A DNA stretch of 60,000 nucleotides from Symsagittifera roscoffensis. Taxonomy: Eukaryota > Xenacoelomorpha > Acoela > Convolutidae. The stretch covers positions 13,066,670 to 13,126,669 of the forward strand of contig NC_087062.1 of NCBI RefSeq assembly GCF_963678635.1, read 5' to 3'. Position 1 is the stretch's first letter, and the number at the start of each line of letters is the position of its first letter. The position numbers and the translations under genes were made by a program. The notes under the pieces are model-generated. The model had not been told where the DNA came from and made no database searches. It saw nothing but the letters and a program-made list of their open reading frames with translations. This document shows positions 1 to 11,000 of the stretch, piece by piece.

Positions 1-1083
1 GGGAAGGAGCTGTCCAACTTTGCCAGATTGCTGAAACTAAGACCAGGGGTGGATGACGATCATCTGTTAGTACAACAGGCGGCTGATGATCTCTGGTTCA
101 GACAGATGGATCATGCCGAGAATGAGCAGGGCGGGACAGTCAGGAAGAACATGACATCAGCGGAAGAAGATCTCATGGCAATGGCTTTGCGCACGAAGCC
201 GCACAACAACATATGGTTGTACTTGTCACCAAGGCTGTGCACCTTGGGTGAGGACGCGTTCGAGCATGCGCCGGCAGTGATAAAAGAGATACACGTGTAT
301 CTGAAAAACTTGTTTGATGCCCGGGAGTTAACTGGGGGCATGATGTTGAAGTTGATGCAGGACGTAAACACGATGTCACTGGACAAGTTCCAAGCTGACG
401 TGCTAGCCACGAGGGCACAGTACGAACGATCGGATGCTATCTTGGGTGGAATGGGAGTGGGATGGACGCCATCCTTCCTGTCGACGTGCTATCCTAGGGC
501 ATCCCGGAACTTGATCGCGAGTTTTGTCAGAGACATCAGGAAATTATCGATTGGCCTGGTATTAGCCTTATACGTGACATTTGGTCACGAAAATTTCGTG
601 AAGGGGCCGGCGAATCTCTTCACCCAAGCGTTGGCAGATTTGAGATTGGATGGACTCCTGACCCTGATTGCCATGACCTACGGTCGACTGGGTGATTTGC
701 TTGTGCTGTTACGTTACCCTGAACAACTACAGGGACCCAGTCGTGAGTTCGATGCACAGTTAGAAACCGCCTCGCTCAAGAAGATGAAAGACTGGAGGAC
801 TCTCCTGCTCCAATATCTCTTACAACAGAACAGAAGCGTCACGGGAGAAGACAAGGTGGCGACGGATGCGAGTGTGTGCAAGCAATATTGTGGCATGCCC
901 TTGCTGACAGATTTGGCTGTCATGATGAGGATCGATCCCTTGGCTCTGATTCACGGATTGCGGGAATTCGTCACGGTGGTGTATGGACCGATGATGTCTT
1001 TCGTGTTCCCGGACGTGCAAGGAATTACAGGAATTCGGTGTTGTACGTCAACCTGGTCTCAGTCGTGGAATGTTCCGTGCTGA
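1..1083 (+). CDS. Giant retroelement ORF, plus copy, 5' part (partial, frame broken near 1025)
   Basis: The frame is open from the first base of the window, so the N-terminus lies outside. The protein is homologous to the minus-strand copy at 14.3-12.6 kb: both share GVDDDH/GIDDDH followed by NDLWFR or DDLWFR, the MALRTKP/MVLRTKP segment, a VTFG..NFVKGPA block and a GGMPL/CGMPLLTDL block. Homology stays in this frame up to about base 1020 (FVFPDVQ) and then continues in the next frame as NYRNSVLYVNL, so a one-base change separates this piece from the downstream ORF. The last roughly 15 residues before the stop at 1083 are therefore out of frame and not part of the ancestral protein. No known enzyme domain is recognised. 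The upstream part of the minus copy suggests that this segment follows an SGNH-like domain. Confident as a coding remnant, unsure of function. Confidence 0.7.
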   Translation, partial: GKELSNFARLLKLRPGVDDDHLLVQQAADDLWFRQMDHAENEQGGTVRKNMTSAEEDLMAMALRTKPHNNIWLYLSPRLCTLGEDAFEHAPAVIKEIHVYLKNLFDARELTGGMMLKLMQDVNTMSLDKFQADVLATRAQYERSDAILGGMGVGWTPSFLSTCYPRASRNLIASFVRDIRKLSIGLVLALYVTFGHENFVKGPANLFTQALADLRLDGLLTLIAMTYGRLGDLLVLLRYPEQLQGPSREFDAQLETASLKKMKDWRTLLLQYLLQQNRSVTGEDKVATDASVCKQYCGMPLLTDLAVMMRIDPLALIHGLREFVTVVYGPMMSFVFPDVQGITGIRCCTSTWSQSWNVPC

Positions 1084-4000
1084 ACTGGATAGAACAGAGG
1101 GAGTTGAGAGGGCTGGCCAGTGACGATAGGCTGCTCGGAAGAATAGCGGAGCCAGGTTGGATGTTGATGGATTTCAACAACCACTTCAAGTGCCGAATGG
1201 GCCGTGAGGAACTTTCTCACATCCAGTTCAACCCGAAGCTTTGGAACTTAAGACCAGTAGTGAAGGATACGGGAGCGGCTATGGGAGTGCAACTCTTACC
1301 AGAGGCCTATGCACACGCCAAAGAGAACCAGCAAGCGTGGCTTTCTGGGTCCAGGCCGCTGCCGGACCATTGCCCTCGATATCCACCGATAAGGAGGATG
1401 TTGTTCGGAGTCACATCTCCCATCATTGCCCCTCGCATTGGAGCAGCTCGTGATACAGAGAAGAGAATGTTGAAGTGGAGTGAAGGGATGGAGCCGCGCT
1501 TCATCGGCTGGAATGTTGCAGCCGCGCACACGTTTGACTTCTCATTTCCTGATGCTTGGAGTAGGAAAAAGATCAAGGCACTACCTTCCAGGAGACCAGC
1601 GGTCTCGGCCGAAATGTGGAACGAAGTGTTTTCTCCCACGGATGACTTATCAAGACTGAAGTGGTCAGGAGAAGTGAAAGTAGTGATGATGGTAGTGGCA
1701 AAGGAGAGCAGAGGAGGCTCATATATAACAATAGAGGAACTGGCACCACATGGCGAGGAGTCTGTAGAATTCCTGGTGAATGATGAGTTGTTTTATCATG
1801 CAGGAGACATGACCGTACCGGCTCGGCCCGACTCGGGCACAGACTCACGACAAGGACGTTCAGGACCCAGGCCGAAACCTGATGGAGGTGATGATGAAAT
1901 GATGGATCAGGACGATGACGACAACGACATCGAGGGAAAGACGGGAAAACCGGGTGAGACAGATCTGGGAGCGTTAGAGAGAGACTTGCTAGAATACCGG
2001 TTTAGTGAAGACGACGATGGGGAAGTCGATGGGGGTCTATTGCTAATGACGCCATCGTCTTTCATGTCCCCTACAAAGGAGGCGTCGGCCGACTTATCCC
2101 CGATAGACCCAATAAGCCAGGCGAGAGAATGCCGAAGCAGGGATCCGCAGAGATTACTCCATCAGTCACCAAGGAGGAGAAAAATCGAAGAATCAATGAG
2201 GGTATCCTTCGTGAGCACGCTGCCGGAAGAGGAATGGGAGAGATATCAAAGTGAGTTAGAAGGCAAGACAGGGGCAACCTGGAGTCGAGTGAATTTCATG
2301 GAACGATCATGGGATGTGATAAGGCGATATGGGACGCAGTCCATAATGAAGGTGGGATTGAACCAAGCCATCATGCGTGAGGTCCTAGAGAAAATAGTGA
2401 ACTCCATGGAGTCGGATGTTCTGACCGAGTCAGTTACAGAAGACAGTGCCGATGATCAGCAAGTCGCAAAGAAATTACCTGTCAGACGAGCCAGGAAGGG
2501 GCTGAAGCGACTAAAAGGGAAAACAGGAAGTCGAGCCATGAACCCGAGAGTGGTGAAGTCGAGAGCCAGCGCAGTGGTGACCTCTTTAACGAGCGCAGGT
2601 CGTTCAGGCGAGAGCGGGCAAGGAGATAGTGCAACGCTGACAGGGGGAGAAAAAGAGAATCTGATACCCCCTATGCTCTTGGCAGGTCTGACCACGACTG
2701 CCGTAAGATCAAAGAAAACAGCACGAACCCTGGCAGACACTAAATTAGAGATGGAGATCATCAGTCAATGTGGATCTGGAGGACTTGAAGATTACAGGCC
2801 CTCGCGGACCAACATAGCCAAGTTGAAGCTGGAAGGACAACTCGACGTGGTAGAGTACAGTCGAGTCACTGTGCCGGAATCAGTCCACATGGGAGATCCA
2901 GCAGGAGGGTATGTAGAGATGTTGAAAGCGAGAAACTCCGCGAGAGGGCACCTAATGGCTTGGAGCGAGAAGCGAGCCATGCAGGAATATCTGAAAGAGC
3001 TCACGGAGAATTCAAACTTAAATCGAAAAGAATACGGCACGGTAATGTCCTCTGAAGCGAGCGAAATTGGATTGGAAAAACTACTAGAAATCTCCTGGAG
3101 GGCGGCCCTCCAGAGATACTTCGACGAGGCGGTGCATGCACCTGCTACGGTGGCAGCATACCTGGCTCATCCTTGCATGAGAACTGATCTGCAAGTACGT
3201 TTGGCTTGGTGCTTGATGGGCATCAAGAGGGCAGAGTATGAAGCCAGTAATGATTCGAAATCACGGGAACAGGAGCTAGAGTTGATGGAAGCTCTGCGGG
3301 CGTTGATTTCAAAAGACGATTCTGCGATAGCATGGGCTAAGCGTAAGGATTCCCTTTGCTTTATCAGGTTCGTGGTGGATCGTATCCCCACTCCTGTTTT
3401 GGGAGAATGTATAAAGATCATTCGGCAAAAGGGAGTTGATTGCGAAAGGAACTTCCTTAGGGCACTCCTAGAACTATATCAGGACATGCCGTTGACTGTA
3501 CCAAACAAGGAGTCGAATGACATGGAGAGCTATCGCAAGTTGGAAGAGGTGAGAAGATATTCCAACAAAGAATTGAAAGTGAGCCGGGAGTTGATCGAAG
3601 CAGTCAAGGGACAAAAAGAGTTTGCAACACTAGGGAAACTGAAGTCGTTCCAATATGTGTCTGGCATACCGGGGATGGCGTACAATCCCTTCGTGAATGA
3701 AGAAGCCAGGGAAGCGTACTTCGACTATGAGCAAGTCATATTACTCAATTTCTGGGTTGAGCGTATTAAAGAAACTGGAATGCTGATGGTGGAACAACCC
3801 AAGCTGGGAATTATTTTAGAAGAACGAGTGGTCGAACCCTCGGTTCCCGAGCTAAAGGGGCAAGTGAGTTTTGATTGTGGTTCTTGGGACGGTCCCTTGA
3901 AATCCAGTCTAGTGAAGATGTGGGAACTCATGAAGCCTTCTTGGTGCCCTCATCCTAACGCCGGTTTAATCTGGGACATGACGGCGGATATCACGTTAGA

Positions 4001-5684
4001 CCTAGATGATGACGCGAGTTTGCATGATCTGGCCATGATACATCATCTGCTGGCCATGAGATTGACGAAGCGGAAGAGCAACCCATCCACGGAGCTGTCC
4101 GAGGAAGGTCCATCGAGTAATTGGTTGAAGCAAGGCACATGCTTGCCTCAACACAGTGGGATGGAAGGACACGTTTGTAACCTGGGACACTGCCTGGTTA
4201 CGCTGAGTGAGCAGCATCGGCAACTGGCACGATTGTATGGAAGGTTGAGCATGTCGGATAAGAGTGGCATGGAGTTGGTCGCGGACTGTCATGGGGTGAC
4301 GGACGTAAATTTGATCACAGCCTTGGGGTTTTGTAGCATGACGAGTTCGATAGAATCGCTTGAGCGCCTGGAGCGTGCCCATGAGCTAGTGACGTCCCTC
4401 AGCGTGGAAGTATTCCCTGGAGCATTGCAGACGGAGCAGAAGATCGGAGGCTGGCGAGAGGCTCTGGAGAACGGAATGAATCTGAAAGATAGTGAGGCCT
4501 ATCATAAACCGACTGGTTCAAAATATCTGGTGGGTTCAAGCTCCGCACCATATTGCAGTAGTAGATATCCTACACACATGGTGGTGATGGATGCGAGGAC
4601 ACAGCAGGTGTTGATTGATCAACTTTTCTCTGTGCCAAAGAGCGTGAGGTTGGCCAGAATGTCGGAGAGGTCACATGATTTGTTGGCAAAGATCTTTCGG
4701 GCAAACCCGAAGAGATCTGAAAACGAGTTGCAAGACGTAGTGGGCGAAGAGTTTCTGAGATTAATCGAAGGCAATGTGAGTGAGTTCCAGAAACAGAAAG
4801 CGAGTGGAGCGTTACCCACTAAATTCCCCACCATAGAAGAGAAAGACGAATTACACAGAACTCTGATGGAGGTGGAACCGTTGCTGGGAGCCTCAGGGTG
4901 TCGGACCCGAAGGAACATAGTGAGAACCCATGGGGAGTATCCTTGCCGCTGCTTGGCGCAGACGTTGTGGTACCCCAAACGCAGGAATCTGATGCTAGTA
5001 TGGGACGTGGAGGAGTTATACTCTACGGGGTTGCCCGATCAGAATCAACAGGTGTCAATCGTGGTGGTTAGTGCCATGCTGGCAGTGAGATGGCTGGAGG
5101 CTAACGCGGACACAAGTGAGCAGGAGACGGCCGTGCCGACTCCTGAGCAGCTGAGCAACGTGAAGATGAGTCGTGAATTGGATCTTTTCAGAACCACCTG
5201 CAAGGTTCTGAGAATACCTAAAGCCATTGAAAGAATATGGTCAAGGCAAAGATTGATGCCTTGGTTCCGTGCAGTGATGACATCATGGATGTATGAACGC
5301 CCGAAGCGTCACATGTCGAGGAACACGGAAGCCTATCAATCTTTCCAGATAGATATAGGACCAGGAGCCTATAAGAGAGCATTCTTGACGCACAGAAACG
5401 CGGTCACCACAGCGGTGAAGCGGGTAGCTGGAGCGCCTTGTGTAACTGAAGATGAGAAGAAAGAGGTCTTAAGAGCTGACCTAGGACGAAACGTGAGCCT
5501 ATGTCTTCACAACAGCTTTTGCAGGAACCGGGAGCAAAAGGTTAATGTTGACTTGCTAGCTTGTTGCAAACCGAGGCTGTTGGAACAGGAGAGTTGGGGC
5601 ACGGCCCGCAACTCCATGGACATGCTGGAGAAAGTATTGGAAGACAGCGAAGCTGAAGATCAAGATGGAGAAGTGATGGAATGA
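876..5684 (+). CDS. Giant retroelement ORF, plus copy, main part (about 1,550 homologous codons)
   Basis: An uninterrupted frame of 1,602 codons. Homology to the minus copy starts only at about residue 50 (near base 1027), so the ATG at 876 is not the biological start; it overlaps the end of the preceding frame. Landmarks in order: NWIEQREL, an acidic low-complexity stretch at about residues 330-380 (runs of D and E), a basic stretch at about residues 540-560, RNSARGHLMA, the RRYSNKEL block, SYVSGIPGM-like and NPF blocks, a DCHGVTDVNLITALGF block, SVEVFPGALQTEQK, WYPKRRNLMLV and a C-terminal THRNAVTTAVKR plus CLHNSFCRNRE block with several cysteines. Several C-terminal blocks are about 50-60% identical to the minus copy by eye. 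No transmembrane helix, signal peptide, RT, RNase H or helicase motif is seen. It occupies the env position of the related minus element. Function unknown. Confidence 0.75.
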   Translation: MQAILWHALADRFGCHDEDRSLGSDSRIAGIRHGGVWTDDVFRVPGRARNYRNSVLYVNLVSVVECSVLNWIEQRELRGLASDDRLLGRIAEPGWMLMDFNNHFKCRMGREELSHIQFNPKLWNLRPVVKDTGAAMGVQLLPEAYAHAKENQQAWLSGSRPLPDHCPRYPPIRRMLFGVTSPIIAPRIGAARDTEKRMLKWSEGMEPRFIGWNVAAAHTFDFSFPDAWSRKKIKALPSRRPAVSAEMWNEVFSPTDDLSRLKWSGEVKVVMMVVAKESRGGSYITIEELAPHGEESVEFLVNDELFYHAGDMTVPARPDSGTDSRQGRSGPRPKPDGGDDEMMDQDDDDNDIEGKTGKPGETDLGALERDLLEYRFSEDDDGEVDGGLLLMTPSSFMSPTKEASADLSPIDPISQARECRSRDPQRLLHQSPRRRKIEESMRVSFVSTLPEEEWERYQSELEGKTGATWSRVNFMERSWDVIRRYGTQSIMKVGLNQAIMREVLEKIVNSMESDVLTESVTEDSADDQQVAKKLPVRRARKGLKRLKGKTGSRAMNPRVVKSRASAVVTSLTSAGRSGESGQGDSATLTGGEKENLIPPMLLAGLTTTAVRSKKTARTLADTKLEMEIISQCGSGGLEDYRPSRTNIAKLKLEGQLDVVEYSRVTVPESVHMGDPAGGYVEMLKARNSARGHLMAWSEKRAMQEYLKELTENSNLNRKEYGTVMSSEASEIGLEKLLEISWRAALQRYFDEAVHAPATVAAYLAHPCMRTDLQVRLAWCLMGIKRAEYEASNDSKSREQELELMEALRALISKDDSAIAWAKRKDSLCFIRFVVDRIPTPVLGECIKIIRQKGVDCERNFLRALLELYQDMPLTVPNKESNDMESYRKLEEVRRYSNKELKVSRELIEAVKGQKEFATLGKLKSFQYVSGIPGMAYNPFVNEEAREAYFDYEQVILLNFWVERIKETGMLMVEQPKLGIILEERVVEPSVPELKGQVSFDCGSWDGPLKSSLVKMWELMKPSWCPHPNAGLIWDMTADITLDLDDDASLHDLAMIHHLLAMRLTKRKSNPSTELSEEGPSSNWLKQGTCLPQHSGMEGHVCNLGHCLVTLSEQHRQLARLYGRLSMSDKSGMELVADCHGVTDVNLITALGFCSMTSSIESLERLERAHELVTSLSVEVFPGALQTEQKIGGWREALENGMNLKDSEAYHKPTGSKYLVGSSSAPYCSSRYPTHMVVMDARTQQVLIDQLFSVPKSVRLARMSERSHDLLAKIFRANPKRSENELQDVVGEEFLRLIEGNVSEFQKQKASGALPTKFPTIEEKDELHRTLMEVEPLLGASGCRTRRNIVRTHGEYPCRCLAQTLWYPKRRNLMLVWDVEELYSTGLPDQNQQVSIVVVSAMLAVRWLEANADTSEQETAVPTPEQLSNVKMSRELDLFRTTCKVLRIPKAIERIWSRQRLMPWFRAVMTSWMYERPKRHMSRNTEAYQSFQIDIGPGAYKRAFLTHRNAVTTAVKRVAGAPCVTEDEKKEVLRADLGRNVSLCLHNSFCRNREQKVNVDLLACCKPRLLEQESWGTARNSMDMLEKVLEDSEAEDQDGEVME

Positions 5685-6353
5685 AGATGAACAAAGAAGA
5701 GGAGAGAAGGAGAAAAAACTTGATTGTCTTTGTGTGCTAAAACTTAAACCAATCAACCAAGTTTTGATTATTGAACTTTTGAAACTTTTTGTTTTGATTT
5801 AGTTTGGTCAAACCAAACTTTGAAAATTGTTGCAATTGTTGAATTGTTGAAAAAGAAATTTTAGTTATGACTATTTATGTATGTATATATAGAACATAGG
5901 TGAGTATATTTACCTATTTAATCACGATTGAAGTTTTTAACCTGTGTAAGACACAACTTCACTGTGTGGCGACATGGTAAGTTTGGGTAAACTCGCTCGA
6001 GAAGGGTGGGTAACTCAATAACTTTCCTAGCCACAGAGTTTCTTAGTTTTAATATTGAAAGGACCTCATAAATAACTGATTATACATGGTGAGTGACGTT
6101 AAGTTAATTTTAACGGGTGCGTGGCCGTGCCACGTCCCACTTTTTAATCACAAAGAGCGAAAAGAAGTTTTATGGCAAGACGACGTAAGTAGTCAGAAAA
6201 GAAATTTTATCTAGGATACTCCTCATGGTGCAAATTTTGTGAAAATGTTGAAAGGCAGTGAGATGTAGTACGATGCCATTTGTGAACACGTAGTGAGTTG
6301 AGGTGGAGTAGATAAAATTCATTTTCTTATGCGATTTGTAAGATTGATTACAG
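5685..6353 (+). other. 3' non-coding tail of the plus element, conserved with the minus copy
   Basis: AT-rich non-coding sequence after the stop at 5684. It aligns, on the opposite strand, with 7333-8069 behind the stop of the minus copy. Clear blocks are CACTGTGTGGCGACATG (near 5960) against CACTCTGTGGTGACATG, CACAGAGTTTCTTAGTTTTA against CACAGAGTTACTTAGTTTTA (near 6030), and GATGTAGTACGATGCCATTT against GATGTAGTATGATGCCATTT (near 6260). Homology stops close to 6353, taken as the end of the retained plus element. Confidence 0.6.
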
Positions 6354-6419
6354 AAAACTGGATAACTACTTGACGATAACCCGGTGTTATGCGATCAATA
6401 GGGACATTGATGGGGACTG

Positions 6420-7333
6420 TCCGGGGAGTATGCGCCATTCTGCCAGATGGCACAGCGCAACCTTCCGGGGACATGAAAAAGAAAGAATAAAGGCCTCATT
6501 AACGAAAAAGTATTGCAAAGGAGGGTCAGAATATTCTGGAATATTTATTTTTAAATTTTCGATTTTCAAGCTGATATTTCTCAGAAATACGAAAAACGGC
6601 CATTTTGAGCCAAAAAGTGACGAAAATCAGAACAACGACAGATATTGTGAAAGACAGTCGTACAAGAGACGGAAAATACGAAGCCTCTTATCGTGGCAAC
6701 AACGCACGATAAGACACTTGTCAGCGGATACTAGTGGAGAAGGAAGCTTCAGTGGGAAAGGAGTATTCCACGGAACCCTCCCGGGACGCAAATTAGAAGA
6801 GATAAGAGCGTTATCGCTGGAATATCACGGGAGCGGAGGCTTGGTCCCCCAGAGACTGTTTATGTGAAGGGACTGTATAAAACTAACTTTATAGCTACTT
6901 GGATGTCGTGAAACTTTAAATTAACACCGGTATTATTTGATATTTTAGAATATGAGTAGCTAGAAAGAGGAAAGGGTCAATCCATCTCCAATGGATTTAA
7001 AATAGAACTGTCACACAAAAACATATTAAAATAGGTTGTTTGAGCCGTGTTTTTAATGAAAATCACGTAGTCTGAGGATCCGAGACTCAGCTATGTGGTT
7101 GTGTTCGCATGTAAACGAAAGCTGATCAAAAGTCGTTTGACTGATGGCCTAAAAATGGTAACTTTTTAATTTGCCCTAGACAGACCAGAAAATTAACTGG
7201 CAAGGTCGAGACGGTGAAAAGCGAGTAGGATTAAGGTAACTGACGCCTGCCAGTCGTTAATAGGTACTTTTTCTACGCTCCGTCACTGTGTAGTATTTGG
7301 GCGAATGTTACAAAAAGCTACAGTGCCATCGAA
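6420..7333 (-). repeat. Putative 3' LTR of the minus element
   Basis: Direct-repeat relationship with 17610-18040. The best block is 7198-7340 against 17898-18030: both contain GTTACCTTAAT (minus sense), a CGT(C/T)AGTTACC context and a nearby CTACACAG/TTACACAGGGACG stretch. Shorter matches follow inside (CCAGAATATT.CT, AATGGCGCA). This copy is about 450 bp longer than the right one and includes a perfect 9-bp hairpin, CTTATCGTG (6687-6695) with CACGATAAG (6705-6713); the right copy keeps only one arm (about 17830-17839). A 165-codon plus-strand frame at 6370-6867 lies inside it and is not regarded as a gene. Confidence 0.5.
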
Positions 7334-8069
7334 CAGAATTTACAAAATGCACGAAATCACTCTTAACCATGCCATATCGACTCACTGCAGAATATAAATG
7401 GCATCATACTACATCAATATAGCCTTCCAAATTCTCTCATTAATTTGCACTTTCGAGGATATGACTTAAGATAAAATATTTTTTCTGACTTCCAATGTCA
7501 ATGCCCTGATTTAAATCTTCTTCTCCTAGGTTTAAAAAGTGTTAGTTTGCAGGACAGTCCTGCCAACCAACAAACTAAAATTATCTTACTAGGCTTATTC
7601 CCTTCGGAAATTTAGTTGTTATTGGTCCTGAATACTAAAACTAAGTAACTCTGTGCTTAGAAAGAACAATGAAATAATCTCCCTCTTCAGGAGATTACCC
7701 AAGCCTTTCATGTCACCACAGAGTGATCAATCGTCCTAGTTGATTAAAAACAATCATGCAGGCTGGAATATTTAAATATACGCTTCACTAAAGCCTTTCT
7801 AAATGAATAGTAAGTATCTCTAAAGCCACTAACTAAAATCAAAATGCAAATTTATAAATGTAACAAATTCTTTAATGTTCAAAACTCAACCTAATGTTTT
7901 CTTTCAGTTTCAATTACAACTTGGTTGCTTTGTGTCTCATTTGAGTTTTTTTTGTCACATACAAAACACTTCTGGGTTTTGGTTTCTTCTTTTTTCATCG
8001 TTTAGAAGTTCTAAAACTTCTAAACTCTTCTAACTTCTTTCTTTTTGCATCTTTTTTTTCGGCCTTTTG

Positions 8070-11000
8070 TCAATGCTCCATCTCCACTTCCTGCGACATT
8101 GACTCTGCACTTTTGGTTTCTGTGTCATGCAACACGTCGGTGGCTATCCTGACGCTGTAGGAAGCAGTCCTCCAAACCTTCTGCTCTTCTACTCTTTGTT
8201 TGCAACAAGGTAGCGGATCAAGGTTAGATTCTCTGATTCGGCAGAAGTTGTTGTGGAGGCACAACGTCACGTTTCTCTCCAAATCTTCCTTCAACATCTT
8301 TTATTTCTCCCTTCCATTACACTCACTCGTCCTGGAAGTTCTCTTTATTGCGGTGGTCACTGCATTCCGATGAGTTACAAAAGCTCGCTTGAAAGCTCCT
8401 GCTCCAATGTCCAGCTGATACGCACTGTACACTCTGCTGTGCTTCGGTACATGCTTCCTAGCATATTCGTACAACCCTGCACTCATGTTGACTCTAAACC
8501 ATGGCATCAGACGTCTTCTGGCCCATATCTTTTTCACTTCCATCAGAATGTTCAAAACTTTGCACATTGTCTCAAAAAGATCTAAATCTTTTAGACAATC
8601 CAATTTCTGCAATTGTTCTCTCGTTGGCGCCTCTTGTCTTTTGTTCTCTTTCACATGAGCTTCCAGCCATCGTATCACCATCATAACTTCCACTATCACT
8701 ATCGTTATGGACCTTGATGAGTCTGGTAAACCCATGGAGAGCAGCTCTCCACAGTCGCAGATCAACACCAGATTACTACGCCCGGGATACCACCATGTTT
8801 GCAGCAAGTGATGGCAGGGAAACTCATCATGTGTTGACATGATGCTCCTCCAATTACGCTTTCTCGAAGCTTCCAGTAGTGGTTCCACTTCCATCATCAC
8901 TCGGTGGACTTCATCATTTTCATCTACTGCATTGTAATCCGTGACTGTCGATCTTTTCTGCTTCAGTCTTTCAAAGTCACTGAAGTTCCCATTGGCGTAT
9001 CCAATGAACTTCTTTCCCAGTATCGATTGAAACTTCTCCTTAGTTCTCTCTGTAACTGCTGAGAATATCTTGCACAGTAACTTGTAAGACTTTTCTGACA
9101 TTCTCGCTAGTCTTACGCATTTTGCCACCGAGAAGGCTTGATCCACGATCGTTCTCAAACAAACTTTTCACATCCACAGCTACGAAATGCACTGGGTATC
9201 TGCTCTTGCACATTGGAGCTAATGTCGATCCCACCAAATATCGCGCTCCCGACTGTCTGCGATATATCTCACTGTGTCGGATGTTCATTTCCGCCTCGAT
9301 CGCTTCCCTCCACCTTCCTATGTATTTTTGCTCGATCTGCAAAACTCCTGGGAACACTTCTACACTGATGGCCGTGACCATCTCATGCTTTTGTTCTAGA
9401 TTCAATAGTGACTCTAAAGAACGAAACATGTTGTAGAATCCTAGTGCAGTCACTAGATTCACCTCGGTTCCTCCATGGCAGTCCACAACCAGCTCAGTTT
9501 CTGTTTTTGCTTTCATCACAATGTTCCCAAACAATATCGTCAACTGCTTGTGTTGTTTCTCCAAGGTCTTCACGCAATCCAGACCTCCACAGACGTGATT
9601 GTCCAGTCCACAGACTTCTGCCAGACAGCTACCAGGTTTGACCCAGTCCTCTGGTCCCCAGTCAGGCAACTCTACTTTGTCTTCTCAGTTGCTCGTAGAG
9701 GCTGTTGTCATCACCTTATAGATGATGTTAAGATCCCGCAGGTTACAATCTGAGTTCAGTTCCCTTTGTACGTCTTGTGTTGCATGTAGTATCGAATCAG
9801 CGTTGGGACTCAGACAACATGATGGTTTCATCAGTTCCCACACTACCATCAAACTCGTTCTCAGCAGTTCGTCTGAGAATCCCAATCCAAGTTCTACCCG
9901 GCTGTCCGATTTTAGCACTGAAGGTGCAGTCACCTTTTCCTCCAAGACTAATCCCAGCTTGACCTGCTGAGTAGCAGCGCTTCTTATCGTTGCAATTCTC
10001 GACGTCCAGAATCTTAGCAACACTGCTTGCTCCTAATCAAAGAAGCAGTCGCGTATGTCCTCATTTAGGAAAGGGTTGTGCACTATCCCTATGATTCTGG
10101 ACACGTAACTGTAGGACTTCTTTCTGATTGGTCCACAGTATTCACTGGATTTCGGGAGTGCTCCCATGGATTCCTTAGTGAGCCTGAGCTCTTTGTTTGA
10201 GAATCTCCTTATTTCGTCTATTTTCCTCATTGGTTCTAGTTCCACAGGTTCTTTCATGTTCACTCGCATTGGTTTGCTCTGATATATATTCAAAAAAGCT
10301 AGCAAGAGCAAGGCTTTCACTCGTTCATCGCCTTCTCTTAGCATCTTGACACAAGTGCTCAGTGCTGGAACTGAAAATTGCTCTATCATAAATCGAACGA
10401 AACAGAGAGCGTCTCTCCGCTTCGCGCACGCTACTGCTGCTCCTTCTTGAGTTATCAGATCTCTCATGCTCGTCATTAAGAATACCTTTTCTTCCTTTGA
10501 TCTTTTCCTTTCTTCTGAATCATATTCCCCACGAGTCAGTCCGATCATGCACCAGGCGAACCTCAGTTGTAGCTCAGTTCTCACGTAAGGTACTGCTATC
10601 AGAGCGTGTATCTTCGGCGTGGTTCTCATTTCTTCTTTGAAGTACCGTAAAACTACTGCTCTCAATGGAAGGCTAAATAACTGCTCTATCGTTTCTGCAT
10701 GCATCTCAGACAATAACAGAGTCCCGTATGCTTTCTGCTTCAGGGTGGTGCCTTGCATCATCGTGTCCAAATAACCTTCCATGGCACTTTGGTCTTCCAG
10801 AGCCATCAAGTGTCCTCTGGCCGAATTTCTGTATTCCAACATCTCAATGTATCCATTGGCGGGTTCATCTACTGATACAGTCTCCGACACTGTCAGTCGG
10901 TTATATTCCACTGGGACTAGCTGTCCTACAACACTTCTTTTTCCATTGTTCATGGGAGACAGTTTAAAGTCTTTCACATTACTCTCCCCACATTGGCTGA

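Noticed and set aside
876-1026. ATG at 876 as the start of the 1,602-codon ORF
   Set aside because: The first roughly 50 residues overlap the homologous upstream frame out of phase. Similarity to the minus copy begins only at NYRNSVLY.
6370-6867. 165-codon plus-strand ORF
   Set aside because: It lies within the LTR-like repeat; no family features, and the paired LTR does not keep the frame.
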